The translations under genes and the position numbers were made by a program. Below the pieces are notes generated by a model. The model worked only from the letters and a program-made list of their open reading frames with translations, ran no database searches and was not told the DNA's origin. 64,000 nucleotides of DNA from Drosophila miranda (Eukaryota > Arthropoda > Insecta > Diptera > Drosophilidae): NCBI RefSeq assembly GCF_003369915.1, contig NW_022881647.1, positions 124,001-188,000 of the forward strand, given 5' to 3'. The number at the start of each line of letters is the position of its first letter. The stretch's first letter is position 1. Shown here piece after piece: positions 32,456 through 45,840 of this stretch.

Positions 32456-34291
32456 ACTCATCCCTTAAGTTTGGAAGGAGGCAGGATCGCCGCGCTAGTA
32501 ACCATCGAAGGAGTACCGCTCACAGCTACCCTCGACACGGGAGCAACGCGGTCGTTCGACAGTCAACGCATCGCTCATGAAGTAAGTACTGGAGGGAACG
32601 CACGGAAGGTGACGCAAGCAGTTTCGGTCAAGGTACGTCTGGATCAACAGGAAACGCGGGTGATTCTATTAGTCCTACCCATGGTAGTGGACGACATCAT
32701 ACTGGGGCTCGATTTCCTTTGCGGCGTCCAGGCCATAATACAATGCGGACGAGCGTACTTGCAGTTGACCCAGCGGGCGATCCGGGAAACCAACCCGATC
32801 CCCACATCATCCTCGACTCGGCCCCGCATGGTTACTTTTAGTGACGAAAGTCCCGCGACTGCATCCGCTGCTCCTACCTACTCGACCAATCCAACAGCGA
32901 CCCACCGGACGAAGCCGACGCACCCGAACCTCGACCACGCCAGACCCAGCAATGTACCAGTGACAACGCACCAGAATCCCAACCACGCCAGACCCAGCAA
33001 TGTACCAGTGACAACGCACCAGAATCCCAACCACGCCAGACCCAGCAATGTACCAGTGACAACGCACCGGAATCTCGAACCCGCCAGACCCAGCAACGTA
33101 ACCGTGACAACGCACCAGAATCTCGAACACGCCAGACCCATCAACGTATCCATAACAACGCACCAGAATCTCGAACACGCCAGACCCAGCAACGCCACCC
33201 GAACCCAACCCACGATTCGATACGACCACGCCAGAATCATCAACGAAGCTACGACGGAGACGACTGCGACACCCAGGGCCAGTCCGTCCGCCTCGAAGAA
33301 CACCCAGAGCAACGAAGATTCGACGGAGACGACTGCGACACCGCTGGACACACCCAGGGCCAGTCCGACCTCCTCGAAGAACACCCAAAGCAACGAAGAT
33401 TCGACGGAGACGACTACGACACCGCTGGACATACCCAGGGCCAGTCCGTCCGCCTCGAAGAACACCCAGAGCAACGAAGATTCGACGGAGACGATTGCGA
33501 CACCGCTGGACGCACCCAGGGCCAGTCCGTCTGCCTCGAAAACCACCCAGAGTATCCCTACCAAGACAACGGAGCTAAGCCACGACCACGCCAGAACCAG
33601 CAGTAACATCAGGACAACGTTTCTAAGTTTCGACCACGCCAGACTCAGCAGCAATACAAGGACAACGCATCGAAGCCTCGACCACGCCAGACCCAGCAGC
33701 AATACAAGGACAACGCATCTAAGCCCCGACCAAGACGGACCCGGCGGCGCTAAAAATATAACACGATCGACGCGAGCCAAATCAGAAATGCCCAGCAGTG
33801 TGGCTCAATCAGAGCGAACGATCCCACGGGAAACCAGCATCGCTCTACACCACGACCCGCTACGCCTGGAAGACCACGGCCCCGAAGGACATGGGCGGGT
33901 CAAGGCAGACCAACTCGCACCTCACCCCCCAACGAATTATCAACTCGCCCCGTTAGCCGATGCCGCGGCCGGTCGACAACGCAACCCTTTTCGGAGATGA
34001 CCCTATCACCGTGAACCTTGCCATCATAACATGTGCCCTGCTCGAAGAAATCTCGCCACCGACAGTCCCCATCACCGAACCGCCCCTTCCGCCGTGGGTA
34101 GCCGAGTTTTTGAAGCAAGAATTGGCCAAGTTCGAGGGATTGGAGGGCGTTTCTCACATAGCTGAGCATACCATCACTCTGAAGGACGACAAGCCGATAA
34201 AGCAGAGGTACTTCCCGAAAATCCGGCCATGCAGAAAATCATCAATGCCCAAGTCGACGAGTTGCTGCAAGACGGGCGGATCGAAGCTTCA
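32456..34291 (+). pseudogene. Gypsy protease-spacer-RT N-terminus, block 2
   Basis: Open from about 32471 to 34000 (509 codons): protease (DTGA present), the repeated spacer and the linker. Unlike the next block it has aspartate in RSFDSQ. An 11-bp deletion near 33997 shifts the frame before the RT N-terminus, which ends at the DINE-1. There is no ATG at the start, because the joint to integrase replaced the normal upstream gag. Confidence 0.85.
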
Positions 34292-35535
34292 ACGAGGGGG
34301 ATTTGTTCTCAAGAATATATATACTTTATGGGGTCGGAAACGATTCCTTCTGTACGTTACACACATCCACTTTTACCACAAATCTAATATACCCCAATAC
34401 TCATTATACCCGATACTCAAAATGAGTATTGGGGTATATTAGATTTGTGGTAAAAGTGGATGTGTGTAACGTCCAGAAGGAATCGTTTCCGACCCCATAA
34501 AGTATATATATTCTTGATCAGCATCAATAGCCGAGTCGATTGGGCCCTGTCTGTCTGTCTGTCTGTCCGTCTGTCCGTCTGTCCGTTTGTCCGTCCCCTT
34601 CAGCGCCTAGTGCTCAAAGACTATAAGAGCTAGAGCAACGATGTTTTGGATCCAGACTTCTGTGATATGTCACTGCTACAAAAATATTTCAAAACTTCGC
34701 CCCGCCCACTTCCGCCCCCACAAAGGACGAAAATCTGTGGCATCCACAATTTTAAAGATATGAGAAAACCAAAAACGTAGAATTGTAGAGAATGACCATA
34801 TCTTTAAGGCTGCGGAAGCTGAATTGGATCGTATTATTATTATAGCCAGCATCAAGAAAACAATTTCATTTTTTCTCGCCCTGTCTCTCTCTAACACACA
34901 CGTAGCATAGGCGGCTTTGCTTAGAGTAAAACATTAGCGCCTAGATCTCAGAGACTATAAAAGCTAGAGCAACCAAATTTGGTATCCACACTCCTAATAT
35001 ATCGGACCGAGACGAGTTTGTTTCAAAATTTCGCCACACCCCCTTCCGCCCCCGCAAAGGACGAAAATCTGGGGATATTCAAAAATCTCAGAGACTATTA
35101 AGGCTAGAGTAACCATATTTGGTATCCGCACTTCTGTTAGATCTTACTATAAAACGTGTATCTCAAAATTTCGCCCCACCCCCTTCCGCCCACACAAAGG
35201 ACGAAAATCTGTTGCATCCACAATATTGCACATTCGAGAAAACTAAAAACGCAGAATCATAGATAATGACCATATCTATCAGATTGCTGAATCTGGATCA
35301 GATAAGATCATTTTTATAGCCAATAGGAACAAATAAATTTGCAGTGGCTACGCAGCGCCCGACGTCACGCTCAGACTGATTTTCTGTCTCTCTCGCACGC
35401 ACTCTTTGTCGTGTCGTTCAATATTAGCGGCGTCTGCCGGAGGAGAGCCATACTGACTAAGTATCGGGTATAACTGTAGAGTTGCGGTGTCCGCAGCAAC
35501 TCACAACGTTCCCCTCGTTTTGAGTATCGGGTATA
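34292..35535. mobile_element. Nested DINE-1 pair in RT, block 2
   Basis: An outer minus-strand DINE-1, mostly deleted (34292-34404 and about 35519-35535), surrounds a longer plus-strand DINE-1 (about 34405-35518). Same insertion points as in the 28133-30218 pair. Confidence 0.82.
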
Positions 35536-37772
35536 AAAAGCCCACACAGCGCTCCCATCGTACTGGTGGGAAAGAAGACAGGCGAGATGCGGATGTGCGT
35601 AGGCTACCGACAACTCAACGCGCAATCAATACCCGACGCCTACCCACTGCCCAGGATCAACCACATCATCGAGACGCTCCGTAACGCACGTTACATCTCG
35701 ACATTGGACCTCAAGAACGGGTATTGGCAGATCCCGATGGCCGAGGGGAGCCGAGAATGTACCGCCTTCACCGTTCCGGGCAGAGGACTCTTCCATTGGA
35801 AGGTGATGCCGTTCGGACTGCACTCAGCATCGGCCACGTTCCAGCGAGCCTTGGACAGCGTCATCGGACCACAGATGGAACCCAACGCATTCGCTTACCT
35901 TGATGACATTATTGTCATCGGAGCGGCGTTGGAGGAACACGTCGACCATCTGCGAGAGGTGTTCCGGAGACTACGGGAAACAAATCTAAGATTGAACCAA
36001 AAGAAATGCAGCTTCTTCCAGAAAAGCATCGTATACCTGGGACATGTCATTAGTGAGCAGGGTATACACACCCAGATAAGATCGTCGCCGTCCGGAAGTT
36101 GGCCCCACCCAGCTCAATAAAGGAGCTTCGACGCTGCCTAGGAATGGCATCGTGGTACCGGAGGTTTGTCCCAAACTTCGCGACGATTGTACAACCAATG
36201 ACCAGCCTCCTGAAGAAGGAGAAAAGGTGGATCTGGAGTGACGAACAGCAGGCCGCTTTCGAGGAGTTGAAGGAGAAGTTAACCCAAGCACCCGTCTTAG
36301 CCTGCCCGGATTTCGCGGAGAGGTTCGCTCTACAAACTGACGCAAGCGACTACGGTCTAGGGGCGGTCCTGACGCAACAGATCAGCGGAGAGGAGAGGGT
36401 CATAGCCTACGCCAGTCGAAGGCTCTTGAAAGCAGAAGAGAACTACTCAGCCACGGAAAAGGAATGCTTAGCCATCGTCTGGGCCATCAGGAAATTACGA
36501 TGCTACCTGGAGGGCTACTACTTCGACGTCATCACCGACCATCTCGCCTTGAAGTGGTTGAACTCGATCAATAATCCGACCGGTCGCATCGCCCGTTGGG
36601 CTCTGGAACTCCAACAGTATCGCTTTGACGTGCTTTACCGACGGAAGCCAAAACATCGTAGCAGACGCTCCTTCCCGGCAACCTATCGACACCATACAGC
36701 GAGCCCTAGAAGACCTGCCCACCTGCCCCTGGATACAAAGGTTACTCAAACGTATCCAGTCACGACCTGAGGAATGCAGAGAATTTATAATCGAGAACGG
36801 ACAGATCTACCGGCAGCCTGGAAACCGACCAATCGAGGAAGAATCTCACCAGTGGAAGTTATGCCGTCACTCGTAGACGAGTGTTAGAAGAATGCCACGA
36901 TCACCCGACCGCCGGACACCTAGGAATACGGAAGACTACCACTCGGGTAACCCAACGATATTACTGGCCAGGACTCTATAGAGACGTGGCCCGATACGTG
37001 AAACATTGCGAAAGCTGCCAAAATTTAAGGTGAGCCAGAACAAACCCGCAGGTCACATGTATACGCGCCAGGCTAAGGGCCCGTTCGACATCCTTTGCGC
37101 GGACTTCGTAGGCCCACTACCCCGCTCAACGCACGGCAATACGATGCTCCTCGTGTTCTTCGACTCATTCTGCAAATGGGTAGAACTTGTGCCACTCCGG
37201 AAAGCCACAACCGCCCACTTGGAGAAGGCGTTCCGAGAGAGGATACTCTGCCGGTTCGGGGTCCCGTGGAAGTTTGTGTGCGACAACGGAACACAATTCA
37301 CTAGTCGGTCCTTCCGGAAATTTTGCGAGGTGGCGGGAATGGAGCTCGAGCACACCGCGCCGTATACCCCTCAGCAAAACCCGACGGAGAGGGCAAACCG
37401 GACCATTAAGACAATGATTGCACAATACGTCGACGGGGAGCAACTGACCTGGGACGATCTCCTCCCCGAGTTAAGCTTGGCCATAAACAGCAGCACGTCG
37501 GACACCACGGGCTTCAGCCCGTCCTTTTTGGTACGACGAAGTGACCCCAGGATTAGGAAATGAACCAGAGCCTGCCCACGAGAAGGCGCACGACTGGAGG
37601 AAGTGTTCAAGGTCGTACAGGAGAACACCCAACGGGCATCCCAAGAGCAGAAGAGAACATACGACCTCCGACGGCGCGAGTGGCGACCCGATCTAGGAAC
37701 CCTAGTCCTCCTTCGGCAGCATCACTTATCCAAAGCCGCCGACGGTTTCGCGGCAAAGTTGGCCCCTAAGTA
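35536..37772 (+). pseudogene. Gypsy RT-RNase H-integrase, block 3
   Basis: Nearly identical to 30219-32455, including the shared RT frameshift and the integrase C-terminal deletion. Only a few substitutions are seen by eye, for example at the codon after CR in LCRFGV and at FSPSF in place of FSPAF. Confidence 0.88.
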
Positions 37773-39609
37773 ACTCATCCCTTAAGTTTGGAAGGAGGCA
37801 GGATCGCCGCGCTAGTAACCATCGAAGGAGTACCGCTCACAGCTACCCTCGACACGGGAGCAACGCGGTCGTTCGTCAGTCAACGCATCGCTCATGAAGT
37901 AAGTACTGGAGGGAACGCACGGAAGGTGACGCAAGCAGTTTCGGTCAAGGTACGTCTGGATCAACAGGAAACGCGGGTGATTCTATTAGTCCTACCCATG
38001 GTAGTGGACGACATCATACTGGGGCTCGATTTCCTTTGCGGCGTCCAGGCCATAATACAATGCGGACGAGCGTACTTGCAGTTGACCCAGCGGGCGATCC
38101 GGGAAACCAACCCGATCCCCACATCATCCTCGACTCGGCCCCGCATGGTTACTTTTAGTGACGAAAGTCCCGCGACTGCATCCGCTGCTCCTACCTACTC
38201 GACCAATCCAACAGCGACCCACCGGACGAAGCCGACGCACCCGAACCTCGACCACGCCAGACCCAGCAATGTACCAGTGACAACGCACCAGAATCCCAAC
38301 CACGCCAGACCCAGCAATGTACCAGTGACAACGCACCAGAATCCCAACCACGCCAGACCCAGCAATGTACCAGTGACAACGCACCGGAATCTCGAACCCG
38401 CCAGACCCAGCAACGTAACCGTGACAACGCACCAGAATCTCGAACACGCCAGACCCATCAACGTATCCATAACAACGCACCAGAATCTCGAACACGCCAG
38501 ACCCAGCAACGCCACCCGAACCCAACCCACGATTCGATACGACCACGCCAGAATCATCAACGAAGCTACGACGGAGACGACTGCGACACCCAGGGCCAGT
38601 CCGTCCGCCTCGAAGAACACCCAGAGCAACGAAGATTCGACGGAGACGACTGCGACACCGCTGGACACACCCAGGGCCAGTCCGACCTCCTCGAAGAACA
38701 CCCAAAGCAACGAAGATTCGACGGAGACGACTACGACACCGCTGGACATACCCAGGGCCAGTCCGTCCGCCTCGAAGAACACCCAGAGCAACGAAGATTC
38801 GACGGAGACGATTGCGACACCGCTGGACGCACCCAGGGCCAGTCCGTCTGCCTCGAAAACCACCCAGAGTATCCCTACCAAGACAACGGAGCTAAGCCAC
38901 GACCACGCCAGAACCAGCAGTAACATCAGGACAACGTTTCTAAGTTTCGACCACGCCAGACTCAGCAGCAATACAAGGACAACGCATCGAAGCCTCGACC
39001 ACGCCAGACCCAGCAGCAATACAAGGACAACGCATCTAAGCCCCGACCAAGACGGACCCGGCGGCGCTAAAAATATAACACGATCGACGCGAGCCAAATC
39101 AGAAATGCCCAGCAGTGTGGCTCAATCAGAGCGAACGATCCCACGGGAAACCAGCATCGCTCTACACCACGACCCGCTACGCCTGGAAGACCACGGCCCC
39201 GAAGGACATGGGCGGGTCAAGGCAGACCAACTCGCACCTCACCCCCCAACGAATTATCAACTCGCCCCGTTAGCCGATGCCGCGGCCGGTCGACAACGCA
39301 ACCCTTTTCGGAGATGACCCTATCACCGTGAACCTTGCCATCATAACATGTGCCCTGCTCGAAGAAATCTCGCCACCGACAGTCCCCATCACCGAACCGC
39401 CCCTTCCGCCGTGGGTAGCCGAGTTTTTGAAGCAAGAATTGGCCAAGTTCGAGGGATTGGAGGGCGTTTCTCACATAGCTGAGCATACCATCACTCTGAA
39501 GGACGAAAAGCCGATAAAGCAGAGGTACTTCCCCGAAAATCCGGCCATGCAGAAAATCATCAATGCCCAAGTCGACGAGTTGCTGCAAGACGGGCGGATC
39601 GAAGCTTCA
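37773..39609 (+). pseudogene. Gypsy protease-spacer-RT N-terminus, block 3
   Basis: Open 37788-39317 (509 codons) as in block 2, with RSFVSQ as in the first copy. It has the same 11-bp deletion before the RT N-terminus. Confidence 0.85.
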
Positions 39610-40853
39610 ACGAGGGGGATTTGTTCTCAAGAATATATATACTTTATGGGGTCGGAAACGATTCCTTCTGTACGTTACACACATCCACTTTTACCACAAA
39701 TCTAATATACCCCAATACTCATTATACCCGATACTCAAAATGAGTATTGGGGTATATTAGATTTGTGGTAAAAGTGGATGTGTGTAACGTCCAGAAGGAA
39801 TCGTTTCCGACCCCATAAAGTATATATATTCTTGATCAGCATCAATAGCCGAGTCGATTGGGCCCTGTCTGTCTGTCTGTCTGTCCGTCTGTCCGTCTGT
39901 CCGTTTGTCCGTCCCCTTCAGCGCCTAGTGCTCAAAGACTATAAGAGCTAGAGCAACGATGTTTTGGATCCAGACTTCTGTGATATGTCACTGCTACAAA
40001 AATATTTCAAAACTTCGCCCCGCCCACTTCCGCCCCCACAAAGGACGAAAATCTGTGGCATCCACAATTTTAAAGATATGAGAAAACCAAAAACGTAGAA
40101 TTGTAGAGAATGACCATATCTTTAAGGCTGCGGAAGCTGAATTGGATCGTATTATTATTATAGCCAGCATCAAGAAAACAATTTCATTTTTTCTCGCCCT
40201 GTCTCTCTCTAACAGACACGTAGCATAGGCGGCTTTGCTTAGAGTAAAACATTAGCGCCTAGATCTCAGAGACTATAAAAGCTAGAGCAACCAAATTTGG
40301 TATCCACACTCCTAATATATCGGACCGAGACGAGTTTGTTTCAAAATTTCGCCACACCCCCTTCCGCCCCCGCAAAGGACGAAAATCTGGGGATATTCAA
40401 AAATCTCAGAGACTATTAAGGCTAGAGTAACCATATTTGGTATCCGCACTTCTGTTAGATCTTACTATAAAACGTGTATCTCAAAATTTCGCCCCACCCC
40501 CTTCCGCCCACACAAAGGACGAAAATCTGTTGCATCCACAATATTGCACATTCGAGAAAACTAAAAACGCAGAATCATAGATAATGACCATATCTATCAG
40601 ATTGCTGAATCTGGATCAGATAAGATAATTTTTATAGCCAATAGGAACAAATCAATTTGCAGTGGCTACGCAGCGCCCGACGTCACGCTCAGACTGATTT
40701 TCTGTCTCTCTCGCACGCACTCTTTGTCGTGTCGTTCAATATTAGCGGCGTCTGCCGGAGGAGAGCCATACTGACTAAGTATCGGGTATAACTGTAGAGT
40801 TGCGGTGTCCGCAGCAACTCACAACGTTCCCCTCGTTTTGAGTATCGGGTATA
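39610..40853. mobile_element. Nested DINE-1 pair in RT, block 3
   Basis: Same arrangement and almost the same sequence as 34292-35535, consistent with co-duplication rather than new insertion. Confidence 0.82.
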
Positions 40854-43137
40854 AAAAGCCCACACAGCGCTCCCATCGTACTGGTGGGAAAGAAGACAGG
40901 CGAGATGCGGATGTGCGTAGGCTACCGACAACTCAACGCGCAATCAATACCCGACGCCTACCCACTGCCCAGGATCAACCACATCATCGAGACGCTCCGT
41001 AACGCACGTTACATCTCGACATTGGACCTCAAGAACGGGTATTGGCAGATCCCGATGGCCGAGGGGAGCCGAGAATGTACCGCCTTCACTGTTCCGGGCA
41101 GAGGACTCTTCCATTGGAAGGTGATGCCGTTCGGACTGCACTCAGCATCGGCCACGTTCCAGCGAGCCTTGGACAGCGTCATCGGACCACAGATGGAACC
41201 CAACGCATTCGCTTACCTTGATGACATTATTGTCATCGGAGCGGCGTTGGAGGAACACGTCGACCATCTGCGAGAGGTGTTCCGGAGACTACGGGAAACA
41301 AATCTAAGATTGAACCAAAAGAAATGCAGCTTCTTCCAGAAAAGCATCGTATACCTGGGACATGTTATTAGTGAGCAGGGTACACACACCCAGATGAGAT
41401 CGTCGCCGTCCGGAAGTTGGCCCCACCCAGCTCAATAAAGGAGCTTCGACGCTGCCTAGGAATGGCATCGTGGTACCGGAGGTTTGTCCCAAACTTCGCG
41501 ACGATTGTACAACCAATGACCAGCCTCCTGAAGAAGGAGAAAAGGTGGATCTGGAGTGACGAACAGCAGGCCGCTTTCGAGGAGTTGAAGGAGAAGTTAA
41601 CCCAAGCACCCGTCTTAGCCTGCCCGGATTTCGCGGAGAGGTTCGCTCTACAAACTGACGCAAGCGACTACGGTCTAGGGGCGGTCCTGACGCAACAGAT
41701 CAGCGGAGAGGAGAGGGTCATAGCCTACGCCAGTCGAAGGCTCTTGAAAGCAGAAGAGAACTACTCAGCCACGGAAAAGGAATGCTTAGCCATCGTCTGG
41801 GCCATCAGGAAATTACGATGCTACCTGGAGGGCTACTACTTCGACGTCATCACCGACCATCTCGCCTTGAAGTGGTTGAACTCGATCAATAATCCGACCG
41901 GTCGCATCGCCCGTTGGGCTCTGGAACTCCAACAGTATCGCTTTGATGGCTTTACCGACGGAAGCCAAAACATCGTAGCAGACGCTCCTTCCCGGCAACC
42001 TATCGACACCATACAGCGAGCCCTAGAAGACCTGCCCACCTGCCCCTGGATACAAAGGTTACTCAAACGTATCCAGTCACGACCTGAGGAATGCAGAGAA
42101 TTTATAATCGAGAACGGACAGATCTACCGGCAGCCTGGAAACCGACCAATCGAGGAAGAATCTCACCAGTGGAAGTTATGCGTCACCAGTGGCCGTCACT
42201 CGTAGACGAGTGTTAGAAGAATGCCACGATCACCCGACCGCCGGACACCTAGGAATACGGAAGACTACCACTCGGGTAACCCAACGATATTACTGGCCAG
42301 GACTCTACAGAGACGTGGCCCGATACGTGAAACATTGCGAAAGCTGCCAAAATTTAAGGTGAGCCAGAACAAACCCGCAGGTCACATGTATACGCGCCAG
42401 GCTAAGGGCCCGTTCGACATCCTTTGCGCGGACTTCGTAGGCCCACTACCCCGCTCAACGCACGGCAACACGATGCTCCTCGTGTTCTTCGACTCATTCT
42501 GCAAATGGGTAGAACTTGTGCCACTCCGGAAAGCCACAAACGCCCACTTGGAGAAGGCGTTCCGAGAGAGGATACTCTGCCGATTCGGGGTCCCGTGGAA
42601 GTTTGTGTGCGACAACGGAACACAATTCATTAGTCGGTCCTTCCGGAAATTTTGCGAGGTGGCGGGAATGGAGCTCGAGCACACCGCGCCGTATACCCCT
42701 CAGCAAAACCCGACGGAGAGGGCAAACCGGACCATCAAGACAATGATTGCACAATACGTCGACGGGGACCAACGGACCTGGGACGATCTCCTCCCCGAGT
42801 TTAGCTTGGCCATAAACAGCAGCACGTCGGACACCACGGGCTTCAGCCCGGCCTTTTTGGTACTCGGACGAGAACCAAGGCTACCAGGAGCCTTGTACGA
42901 CGAAGTGACCCCAGAATTAGGAAATGAACCAGAGCCTGCCCACGAGAAGGCGACACGACTGGAGGAAGTGTTCAAGGTCGTACAGGAGAACACCCAACGG
43001 GCATCCCAAGAGCAGAAGAGAACATACGACCTCCGACGGCGCGAGTGGCGACCCGATCTAGGAACCCTAGTCCTCCTTCGGCAGCATCACTTATCCAAAG
43101 CCGCCGACGGTTTCGCGGCAAAGTTGGCCCCTAAGTA
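40854..43137 (+). pseudogene. Gypsy RT-RNase H-integrase, block 4
   Basis: As in block 3, but less damaged at the 3' side. RNase H reads on through GSQNIVADAPSRQP into the pre-integrase part (41417-42205). The integrase C-terminus lacks the deletion of blocks 2 and 3, reading FSPAFLVLGREPRLPGALYD through to FAAKLAPK (ORF 42221-43138). The RT frameshift near 41395 is retained. Confidence 0.88.
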
Positions 43138-44969
43138 ACTCATCCCTTAAGTTTGGAAGGAGGCAGGATCGCCGCGCTAGTAACCATCGAAGGAGTACCG
43201 CTCACAGCTACCCTCGACACGGGAGCAACGCGGTCGTTCGTCAGTCAACGCATCGCTCATGAAGTAAGTACTGGAGGGAACGCACGAAAGGTGACGCAAG
43301 CAGTTTCGGTCAAGGTACGTCTGGATCAACAGGAAACGCGGGTGATTCTATTAGTCCTACCCATGGTAGTGGACGACATCATACTGGGGCTCGATTTCCT
43401 TTGCGGCGTCCAGGCCATAATACAATGCGGACGAGCGTACTTGCAGTTGACCCAGCGGGCGATCCGGGAAACCAACCCGATCCCCACATCATCCTCGACT
43501 CGGCCCCGCATGGTTACTTTTAGTGACGAAAGTCCCGCGACTGCATCCGCTGCTCCTACCCACTCGACCAATCCAACAGCGACCCACCGGACGAAGCCGA
43601 CGCACCCGAACCTCGACCACGCCAGACCCAGCAATGTACCAGTGACAACGCACCAGAATCCCAACCACGCCAGACCCAGCAATGTACCAGTGACAACGCA
43701 CCAGAATCCCAACCACGCCAGACCCAGCAATGTACCAGTGACAACGCACCGGAATCTCGAACCCGCCAGACCCAGCAACGTAACCGTGACAACGCACCAG
43801 AATCTCGAACACGCCAGACCCATCAACGTATCCATAACAACGCACCAGAATCTCGAACACCCCAGACCCATCAACGTATCCATAACAACGCACCAGAATC
43901 TCGAACACGCCAGACCCAGCAACGCCACCCGAACCCAACCCACGATTCGATACGACCACGCCAGAATCATCAACGAAGCTACGACGGAGACGACTGCGAC
44001 ACCCAGGGCCAGTCCGTCCGCCTCGAAGAACACCCAGAGCAACGAAGATTCGACGGAGACGACTGCGACACCGCTGGACACACCCAGGGCCAGTCCGTCC
44101 TCCTCGAAGAACACCCAGAGCAACGAAGATTCGACGGAGACGACTGCGACACCGCTGGACACACCCAGGGCCAGTCCGTCCTCCTCGAAGAACACCCAAA
44201 GCAACGAAGATTCGACGGAGACGACTGCGACACCGCTGGACACACCCAGGGCCAGTCCGTCCGGCCAGCAGTAACATCAGGACAACGTTTCTAAGTTTCG
44301 ACCACCAGACTCAGCAGCAATACAAGGACAACGCATCGAAGCCTCGACCACGCCAGACCCAGCAGCAATACAAGGACAACGCATCTAAGCCCCGACCAAG
44401 ACGGACCCGGCGGCGCTAAAAATATAACACGATCGACGCGAGCCAAATCAGAAATGCCCAGCAGTGCGGCTCAATAAGAGCGAACGACCCCACGGGAAAC
44501 CAGCATCGCTCTACACCACGACCCGCTACGCCTGGAAGACCACGGCCCCGAAGGACATGGGCGGGTCAAGGCAGACCAACTCGCACCTCACCCCCCAACG
44601 AATTATCAACTCGCCCCGTTAGCCGATGCTGCGGCCGGTCGACAACGCAACCCTTTTCGGAGTTCAGACTCGACTGACCCTATCACCGTGAACCTCGCCA
44701 TCATAACATGTGCCCTGCTCGAAGAAATCTCGCCACCGACAGTCCCCATCACCGAACCGCCCCTTCCGCCGTGGGTAGCCGAGTTTTTGAAGCAAGAATT
44801 GGCCAAGTTCGAGGGATTGGAGGGCGTGTCTCACATAGCTGAGCATACCATCACTCTGAAGGACGACAAGCCGATAAAGCAGAGGTACTTCCCCGAAAAT
44901 CCGGCCATGCAAAAAATCATCAATGCCCAGGTCGACGAGTTGCTGCAAGACGGGCGGATCGAAGCTTCA
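43138..44969 (+). pseudogene. Gypsy protease-spacer-RT N-terminus, block 4
   Basis: Protease open from 43153. The spacer has a different repeat number from blocks 2 and 3 (one extra 16-codon unit near 43850 and a rearranged 27-codon tract) and ends early at GQQ-stop (44274). The linker and RT N-terminus follow, up to the DINE-1. Confidence 0.85.
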
Positions 44970-45840
44970 ACGAGGGGGAACGTTGTGAGTTGCTGCGGAC
45001 ACCGCAACTCTACATTTATACCCGATACTTAGTCAGTATGCTCTCCTCCGGCAGACGCTGCTAATATTGAACGACACGACAAAGAGTGCGTGCCAAAGAG
45101 ACAGAAAATCAGTCTCAGCGTGACGTCGGGCGCTGCGTAGCCAGTGCAAATTGATTTGTTCCTTTTGGGTATAAAATGCAACAGATTTTCGTCCTTTGTG
45201 GGGGAGGAAGGGGGTGGGGCGAAATTCTGAAATATACGTTTTATAGTGAGATCTAACAGAAGTGCGGATACCAAATTTGGTTACTCTGGCTCTTATAGGT
45301 TCTGAGATCCTTGAACTCATATTTTGCAATTGGCAAAGCCGACCATGAAACCTGTGTGTTAGAGAGAGACAGAGCGAGAAAGAATGAAATTGTTTTCTTG
45401 ATTCTGGCTATAATAATTATACGATCTGGTTGAGATTTTACACTCTAGAACATATAGTCATCCTCTACGATTCTGCGTTCTTGGCTTTATCGTATCTTTA
45501 AAAATGTGGATGCCACAGATTTTCGTCCTTTGTGGGGGCGGAAGTGGGCGGGGCGAAGTTTTGAAATATTTTTGTAGCAGTGACATATCACAGAAGTCTG
45601 GACACAAAACATCTTGCATCTAGCTCTTATAGTCTTTGAGCACTAGGCGCTGAAGGGGACGGACAGACGGACGGACGGACAGACGGACAGACAGACATGG
45701 CTCAATCGACTCGGCTATTGATGCTGATCAAGAATATATATACTTTATGGGGTCGGAAACGATTCCTTCTGGACGTTACACACATCCACTTTTACCACAA
45801 ATCTAATATACCCCAATACTCATTTTGAGTATCGGGTATA
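44970..45840 (-). mobile_element. Single DINE-1 in RT, block 4
   Basis: The outer minus-strand DINE-1 with its terminus ctcattttgagtatcgg uninterrupted. The second DINE-1 is absent, so this copy represents the state before nesting. It has its own internal deletion near 45175. Confidence 0.85.

Noticed and set aside
32878..33780. Long minus-strand ORF (300 codons) antisense to the Gypsy spacer, also at 38195-39097 and 43326-44243
   Set aside because: It is open only because the 48- and 81-bp repeats have no stops on the opposite strand. The translation is low-complexity L/V/W repeats with no start context.
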